Positions 21,025-26,411 of a stretch of DNA of 26,411 nucleotides are shown here, piece after piece. The stretch is from the NCBI GenBank assembly GCA_049322755.1, contig JBMOQX010000074.1, forward strand, positions 1-26,411, written 5' to 3'. The position numbers and the translations under genes are program-made. How positions within the stretch are numbered: the stretch's first letter is position 1; the number at the start of each line of letters is the position of its first letter. Origin of the DNA: DATIUV01 sp049322755. Its GTDB lineage: Bacteria > Pseudomonadota > Gammaproteobacteria > Burkholderiales > UBA6910. A model generated the notes under the pieces. It searched no databases, was not told the DNA's origin, and saw only the letters and a program-made list of their open reading frames with translations.

Positions 21025-22839
21025 TCAGGCGCCCAGCCAGGCCTTGCGCCGCGCCGCGGCCGGCGCCCCGGGAGCCGGCGTCAGGTAGGCGGTATCCGCC
21101 GGCGCCGCTGCCAGCGCAATCTCGCAGGTAAACAGCTCGTCGCGGCGGAAGCCGGTCGCCGACACCACGTCGCCGGGCCGGTAGCGCCCGAGGCGCGCAT
21201 CCAACGTCTCCGCGGTCACCCGGATCCCGTCGATCGCCACCAGCACGTCGCCGGCCGCGAGCCCCGCCGCCAGCGCCGCGCCGTTCGCCAGCACGTGGGT
21301 CAGCTTCACGCCGCCGGCCTCCGCCGCGGTGCGCGCGCCGAGGGCGATGCGGCGCGCCCGCTTCGCCGCCGGCTGGCCGCCCGGTTTGCCGCCCTTGTCG
21401 GACTTCGACTCCGCCGCGCGCCGGTGCAGCTCGACGCCGAAGCGCTTGAGCAGCGTGGCCAGCGGCAGTTCGGCGGTGGAGCGCAGCGCCGCGTCGAAGA
21501 AGCGCCGCAGCCTGACGCCGGACACCTCTTCCGCCAGGCGCTCGATGCCGTCCTCGGCCACGCCGATGCCGGTGGCGCCGTGGCGCCGCCAGAGCGCGCG
21601 CATCACGTCGTCCAGCGACTTGCGCCCGCGCGTGCGGCTGCGGATGGTGAGATCCAGCGCCAGCGCGACGAGACTGCCCTTGCCGTAATAGCTCACCACG
21701 GCGTTGGGCGTGTTCTCGTCCTGGCGGTAATACTTGATCCAGGCGTCCCAGCTGGATTCGGCGACGGTCTGGCGCGCGCGGCCTGGATTGCGCGCGAGCG
21801 CGGTGATGGCGCGGCCCAGCAGCTCCAGGTAGCTCTCGGGGGCGATGAGGCCCGCGCGCAGGAGCAGAAGGTCGTCGTAGTACGAGGTGATGCCCTCGAA
21901 CGCCCACAGCAGGGTGGTGTAGTTTTCGGCGTCGAGGTCGTAGGGGGAGAATGCCGACGGCTTGATGCGCTTCACGTTCCAGGTGTGAAAGTACTCGTGG
22001 CTGCAGAGACCCAGGAACCTGCGGTATCCCTCGGTGACCTCGGGCACGCCGGACTGCGGCAGATCGTCGCGCGAGCACAGCAGCGCCGTGGAGGCCCGGT
22101 GCTCGAGGCCGCCGTAGCCGTCGCCCACTGCCGTGACCAGGAACAGGTAGCGCTCGAACGGCGCCGGCGCGCCGAAAAAGCGGATGTGCTGCTCGCACAA
22201 CCGCCCGAGGTCGCGGGCGAGGCGGCCGAAGTCGGCGTCGTGGCGGCCGGTGATGGCGATCTCGTGGGGCACACCGGCGGCGCGGAACGACGCCAGCGCG
22301 AACTCGCCGGTTTCCACCGGATGGTCGATCAGCTCGTCGTAGTTCGCCGCGGCGTAGCGGCCGAAGCCGTGGGCCTTGGCGCCGGCGCGCCGGAGCGCGG
22401 TCGCCACCCGCCAGCGGCGGTAGCGCGCGCCTTTCGGGGCGGCGATGTCCACCGCGCAGGGCAGGTGCTCGCGGCCGGCGACGCGCAGGAACACGCACGG
22501 CCCGTTGAAGAAGCCGTGGCTCCGGTCCAGGTGGGCGCCGCGCACCGACAGGTCCCAGGCATAGACCTCCATCGTCACCTGGAGCGGCCCGCGCGTGGAA
22601 TCGCAGCGCCAGGTGTGCTTGTCCACCTTCTCGATCACCACCGGCCTGCGGCGGCTCTCGGCCCGGATCGACACGACATGCCGGGCGAAGTCGCGGATCA
22701 GGTAGCTGCCCGGGATCCATGCCGGCAGCGACAGGTGCTGGCCCTCCGGATCGGGCTCGGCGACGGTGCAGGTGACTTCGTAGAGATGGGCCTCGGGGGA
22801 CTTGGGGAAGATCGTGTAGGCAACGGGGGACTGGCGCAT
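21025..22839 (-). CDS. M61-family metallopeptidase with PDZ domain
   Basis: From ATG at 22839 the product has 604 residues, the size of M61 (glycyl aminopeptidase family) proteins. The N-terminal beta domain includes LPAWIPGSYLIRDFARHV, a hallmark stretch of the family. The zinc site is HEYFHTWNVKRI, with His281, Glu282 and His285, followed by WAFEGITSYYDDLLLLRAG, which supplies the third ligand Glu. A PDZ-like domain lies near residues 480-570 (VKLTHVLANGAALAAGLAAGDV, then LVAIDGIRV). No signal peptide is evident, so it may be cytoplasmic. The frame extends to 22911 but the extra residues are not family-like. No good ribosome-binding site is seen for either start. Confidence 0.92.
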   Translation of the reverse strand: MRQSPVAYTIFPKSPEAHLYEVTCTVAEPDPEGQHLSLPAWIPGSYLIRDFARHVVSIRAESRRRPVVIEKVDKHTWRCDSTRGPLQVTMEVYAWDLSVRGAHLDRSHGFFNGPCVFLRVAGREHLPCAVDIAAPKGARYRRWRVATALRRAGAKAHGFGRYAAANYDELIDHPVETGEFALASFRAAGVPHEIAITGRHDADFGRLARDLGRLCEQHIRFFGAPAPFERYLFLVTAVGDGYGGLEHRASTALLCSRDDLPQSGVPEVTEGYRRFLGLCSHEYFHTWNVKRIKPSAFSPYDLDAENYTTLLWAFEGITSYYDDLLLLRAGLIAPESYLELLGRAITALARNPGRARQTVAESSWDAWIKYYRQDENTPNAVVSYYGKGSLVALALDLTIRSRTRGRKSLDDVMRALWRRHGATGIGVAEDGIERLAEEVSGVRLRRFFDAALRSTAELPLATLLKRFGVELHRRAAESKSDKGGKPGGQPAAKRARRIALGARTAAEAGGVKLTHVLANGAALAAGLAAGDVLVAIDGIRVTAETLDARLGRYRPGDVVSATGFRRDELFTCEIALAAAPADTAYLTPAPGAPAAARRKAWLGA

Positions 22840-23084
22840 ACGGGGCCGGAGAGGTGGGGTCGTGGCTCGGGCCGCCATTGTAGCGCGGGCCCCGACGCGA
22901 CCGACCGGCACACGCCGCGCAGCGGACGGGTCTGCAAACGGGGCTTCACCGGGCGTGCGCAGAACCGGCGGGCGGGCCGGCGGCGCCGGCGGCCGGCGTG
23001 AACCCGCTGCGCCGGAGCGCGTCGAACGCGAGGGCCGGGCGGCACCGCAAGGGATGCGGCCGGCGGCGCAGTCACGGGAGAGAC

Positions 23085-23846
23085 ATGGATCGCCCGCAAG
23101 AGGGGGTCGAGGGAACGGCCGGCGGCGACCGCGTTGCTGCCGGAGGGGAGACGGCGCGCAACGGCGCCGGCGACCCGCGTTCGGCTGCTCCCCCGCTCGC
23201 CGCCGTGCCGGTTTGGGACCCCTGGGTGCGCCTGTTCCACTGGACCCTGGCGGCGCTGGTGGCGTTTTCCTGGTGGAGCGGCACCGAGGGCGGCAACGTG
23301 ATGCGCTATCACATGCTCTCGGGCTACGCGATCCTGACGCTGGTGCTGTTCCGGGTGCTGTGGGGCGTGGTGGGCAGCACCCACGCCCGGTTTGCCGATT
23401 TCGTGCGCGGTCCGGCCACGGTGCTGGCGGCGGCGCGGGAGTTGTTCTCGCGCCGGCCCATGCCCTACGCGGGCCACAACCCGGTGGGTGGCTGGATGGC
23501 GCTGGCGCTGCTGCTGGCGCTGGCCGTGCAGGCGGTCACCGGGCTGTTCGCCAATGACGACATCTTCATCGAGGGGCCGCTCTATCCCTACGTGAGCAAG
23601 GACCTGAGCGATGCCCTGACCCGCGTCCATTACGGGAACTTCAACGTCATCCTCGCGCTCGTCGCCGTGCACGTGGTGGGCGTGCTCTACCACTGGATCG
23701 TGAAGCGCGAAAACCTGGTGGCGGCGATGTTCACGGGCCGCAAGCGTTTGGCGCAGGCGCCGCCGGCACGCTTCGCCAGTTTCTGGACGGCGCTCGCGGC
23801 CCTGGCCGCAAGCGCCGCTGCCGTTGCCTGGGTCGTCAACCTGTAA
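23085..23846 (+). CDS. Cytochrome b561-type membrane protein
   Basis: The ATG at 23085 follows GGGAG by 5 nt and gives 253 residues. A hydrophilic N-terminus of about 45 residues precedes four membrane helices with heme-ligand candidates typical of the b561/NiFe-hydrogenase cytochrome b family: VRLFHWTLAALVAF, YHMLSGYAILTLVLFRVLWG, NPVGGWMALALLLALAVQAVTG and VHVVGVLYHWIVKRENLV. These proteins pass electrons between the quinone pool or a partner dehydrogenase and periplasmic carriers. It lies 17 bp before the cytochrome c' gene, a pairing I recall in other proteobacteria, so the two probably work together. Confidence 0.9.
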   Translation: MDRPQEGVEGTAGGDRVAAGGETARNGAGDPRSAAPPLAAVPVWDPWVRLFHWTLAALVAFSWWSGTEGGNVMRYHMLSGYAILTLVLFRVLWGVVGSTHARFADFVRGPATVLAAARELFSRRPMPYAGHNPVGGWMALALLLALAVQAVTGLFANDDIFIEGPLYPYVSKDLSDALTRVHYGNFNVILALVAVHVVGVLYHWIVKRENLVAAMFTGRKRLAQAPPARFASFWTALAALAASAAAVAWVVNL

Positions 23847-23863
23847 CCGGAAAGGAGCTGCAG

Positions 23864-24319
23864 ATGAAATTGTGGGGAAAGCTGGGTATCGCCACGATCG
23901 CCGCCGCGCTCGCGAGCGGCACGGCGCTGGCCCAATCGGTCAAGCCGGAGGACGCGATCAAGTATCGCCAGGGGGTGCTGCGCGCGATCGGCTGGAACTT
24001 CGGCCCGATGGGCGCGATGGTGAAGGGCGAAATCCCTTTCGACAAGGCCAAGTTCGAACGCAACGCCGGGCGCGTGGCGGCGCTGGCGCCGATGCCGTGG
24101 GAGGGTTTCATGGCGGGGACCGAGACCGGCGATACCAGGGCCAAGCCGGAGATCTGGCTCGACCAGGAAAAGTTCCAGAAGCTGGCCGAGCGGATGGAGG
24201 CCGAGACCGCCAAGCTGGCGGAAGTGGCCAGGTCCGGCGACGAGGCGAAGATGAAGGCCCAGTTCGGCGAGACCGCCAAGGCCTGCAAGGCTTGCCACGA
24301 CGACTTCCGCAAGAAGTGA
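23864..24319 (+). CDS. Cytochrome c' (class II, periplasmic)
   Basis: The 151-residue precursor has a Sec signal (MKLWGKLGIATIAAALASG, cleavage after ALA-Q). The mature four-helix bundle begins with YRQGVLRAIGWNFGPMGAMV, the characteristic helix A of cytochrome c'. Heme attachment is at the C-terminus, Cys141-x-x-Cys144-His145 in ACKACHDDFRKK. Cytochromes c' bind NO and CO at a five-coordinate heme and are linked to NO resistance, or act as electron carriers. An AAAGGAG precedes the ATG. The gene lies between cytochrome b561 and msrP. Confidence 0.95.
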   Translation: MKLWGKLGIATIAAALASGTALAQSVKPEDAIKYRQGVLRAIGWNFGPMGAMVKGEIPFDKAKFERNAGRVAALAPMPWEGFMAGTETGDTRAKPEIWLDQEKFQKLAERMEAETAKLAEVARSGDEAKMKAQFGETAKACKACHDDFRKK

Positions 24320-24431
24320 CAACGGCCCTCGCCCTGCCCGGCGCCGGCGGGGCGCGGTGCGGCCGCAACGCGCTGTAAGGCGCCGGCGTCCTCGCCCGAC
24401 CAATCCGACGTCAATCCGAGGAGACCCCCCG

Positions 24432-25382
<951 letters not shown>

Positions 25383-25395
25383 GGGGCGCGCCGGG

Positions 25396-26052
25396 ATGGT
25401 GGGACTCGACTCGTCGCTCGCGCAGCTGCCGCCGCGCCGGGTGGAGGGCGTCAAGCGCCTCCTGTTCGCGCTCTGCCTGCTGCCGCTGGCGCGGCTGGTC
25501 TGGCTGGGGTTCGCCGGGGGCCTCGGCGCCAATCCGATCGAGTTCATCACCCGCTCCACCGGCCGCTGGACCCTGACCTTCCTGCTGATCACGCTGGCGG
25601 TGACGCCGCTGCGCCGCTGGCTGGGGTGGAACTGGCTGCTGCGCCTGCGCCGCATGCTGGGGCTGTACGCGTTCTTCTACGCCGCGCTGCATTTTTCCAC
25701 CTACCTGGTGCTGGACCAGTTCTTCGACGTGGCGGCCATCGCCCGGGACGTGCTGAAGCGGCCTTACATCACCGTCGGCTTCACCGCGTTCGTGCTGCTG
25801 ATCCCGCTGGCGGTGACGTCCACCAATGCCATGGTGCGGCGTCTCGGGGCCCGGCGCTGGCTGCAGCTGCACCGGCTGGTGTATGCGATCGCCGTCGCCG
25901 GCGTGGTGCACTGGTGGTGGCTGGTGAAGGCGGATATCCGGCTGCCGCTGCTCTACGCCGTGCTGCTGGCGGTGTTGCTGGGTGCGCGGCTGCGCTGGGC
26001 GCTGGCCGGCGCCACCGGCGTCGCGGCGGCTCCCGGGGCGCGGGCTAGGTGA
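25396..26052 (+). CDS. msrQ: Heme-binding membrane subunit of the MsrPQ system
   Basis: MsrQ (YedZ) is a b-heme membrane protein that takes electrons from quinols, or from a flavin reductase, and hands them to MsrP. The 218-residue product has about six membrane helices. Family features are GRWTLTFLLITLAVTPLR, the RRMLGLYAFFYAALHFSTYL helix with a ligand His, NAMVRRLGARRWLQLHRLVY with a second His, and VVHWWWLVKADIR with a third. The C-terminal 15 residues are low complexity. It follows msrP by 13 bp and is surely co-transcribed with it. Confidence 0.96.
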   Translation: MVGLDSSLAQLPPRRVEGVKRLLFALCLLPLARLVWLGFAGGLGANPIEFITRSTGRWTLTFLLITLAVTPLRRWLGWNWLLRLRRMLGLYAFFYAALHFSTYLVLDQFFDVAAIARDVLKRPYITVGFTAFVLLIPLAVTSTNAMVRRLGARRWLQLHRLVYAIAVAGVVHWWWLVKADIRLPLLYAVLLAVLLGARLRWALAGATGVAAAPGARAR

Positions 26053-26228
26053 GCTGCGCCTGCCATAGAAAAAGCGATGCCGGTGTCGCCGGACGACGGC
26101 TTCGGCCGCCAATCCCGGGACGGGATATGAGTCTCTGAAGGGGGGCGTTGCGGCGCCGGAGGCGCGGAAAACGGGCGCGGCGTGTCGGCGGACCGACACC
26201 GGCGGGGACCAACCTGACAGCGGAAAAC

Positions 26229-26261
26229 GGAAACGGGGCGGTGAATGACCGCCCCGTTTCC
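26229..26261 (-). terminator. Intrinsic terminator hairpin of the H1-like gene
   Basis: GGAAACGGGGCGGT (26229-26242) pairs perfectly over 14 bp with ACCGCCCCGTTTCC (26248-26261) around a 5-nt loop. Read on the minus strand it follows the H1-like stop by 6 nt and leads into CGTTTTCC, so it should end that transcript. It could also stop msrPQ messages coming the other way. Confidence 0.85.
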
Positions 26262-26267
26262 TCTGGA

Positions 26268-26411
26268 TCAGGCGCCGAGCGCGCCCTTGATGACGACGCG
26301 CTTGACGGCCTTGCGGCGCGCCGGGCGCTTGGCCGCGGCCTTCTTCGGCGCCGCTTTTTTCTTGGCAGCCGGCTTTTTCTTCGCCGCCGCTTTCTTCTTC
26401 GGCGCGGCCTT
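26268..26411 (-). CDS. Lysine/alanine-rich H1-like DNA-binding protein (C-terminal part, cut by window edge)
   Basis: The last 47 codons before TGA at 26268 read KAAPKKKAAAKKKPAAKKK and then AAPKKAAAKRPARRKAVK, ending RVVIKGALGA. AAPKKK/AAKKKP repeats of this kind are the C-terminal tails of bacterial histone H1-like proteins, and AlgP is a related example. They bind DNA non-specifically through charge. The N-terminus is outside the window, so the type of folded domain, if any, is unknown. The codon pattern is AAG/GCC/GCG-rich, and the gene is followed by a strong terminator. Confidence 0.85.
   Translation of the reverse strand, partial: KAAPKKKAAAKKKPAAKKKAAPKKAAAKRPARRKAVKRVVIKGALGA

Noticed and set aside
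20720..22720. A 666-codon minus-strand frame overlapping the M61 peptidase in another frame
   Set aside because: It is a shifted reading of the peptidase gene, dominated by Arg/Pro/Gly, and continues into non-coding DNA; the M61 frame has all the catalytic residues.
26182..26199. Hairpin GTGTCGG/CCGACAC downstream of msrQ
   Set aside because: The stem is only 7 bp and no T-run follows on either strand. The much stronger hairpin at 26229-26261 is the better terminator.

Overview
The window is gene-dense, GC-rich proteobacterial chromosome. The order RNB-domain ribonuclease, TonB-family protein, aroE, mtgA, together with cytochrome c', MsrPQ and a lysine/alanine-rich H1-like protein, suggests a betaproteobacterium. 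That assignment is my inference from gene content and order. I saw no rRNA, tRNA, CRISPR array, transposase or integrase.

Layout. (1) 1-3922, minus strand: a TRAP transporter operon dctP-dctQ-dctM followed by a gamma-glutamyltransferase-family gene cut by the left edge. A perfect 13-bp GC hairpin separates dctP from dctQ. (2) 4234-9326, plus strand: a YqiA-like esterase, an RNB-domain ribonuclease, a TonB-family protein with its own promoter candidate, shikimate dehydrogenase and the monofunctional transglycosylase MtgA. A large imperfect inverted repeat follows. (3) 9523-10734, minus strand: an enolase-superfamily enzyme of the mandelate racemase subgroup. (4) 10895-14059, plus strand: mgtE, the remnant of an alpha/beta hydrolase lipoprotein, and a dihydrolipoyl-dehydrogenase-like flavoprotein.

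(5) About 14008-18540 is the most interesting part. An ArsR-rhodanese fusion regulator on the plus strand converges on a leftward four-gene set: a sterol-desaturase-type di-iron hydroxylase, a DsrE-like protein, a class II glutamine amidotransferase and a SAM methyltransferase. That set starts at a promoter candidate whose -10 lies inside a perfect 8-6-8 palindrome, a likely repressor site. The cassette is bracketed by two copies of a short junction. Each copy carries the 3' end of the flavoprotein gene, with an exact 29-bp core, and on the opposite strand the 3' end of a mandelate-racemase gene. The left copy completes the flavoprotein gene and the right copy abuts the complete racemase gene, as expected if the cassette was inserted at an older flavoprotein/racemase junction. 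Gene fossils, including the C-terminus of a Cys/Met-metabolism PLP enzyme, lie inside its right edge.

(6) 18503-20633: a mandelate-racemase homologue with KxR in place of KxK, a small membrane protein with a zinc-ribbon tail, and a STAS-domain protein. (7) 21025-22839, minus strand: an M61-family peptidase with a PDZ domain. (8) 23085-26052, plus strand: a periplasm-facing redox cluster of a cytochrome b561-type protein, cytochrome c', MsrP and MsrQ, which suggests repair of oxidised periplasmic proteins. (9) The right edge holds the C-terminus of an H1-like protein on the minus strand with a strong terminator hairpin.
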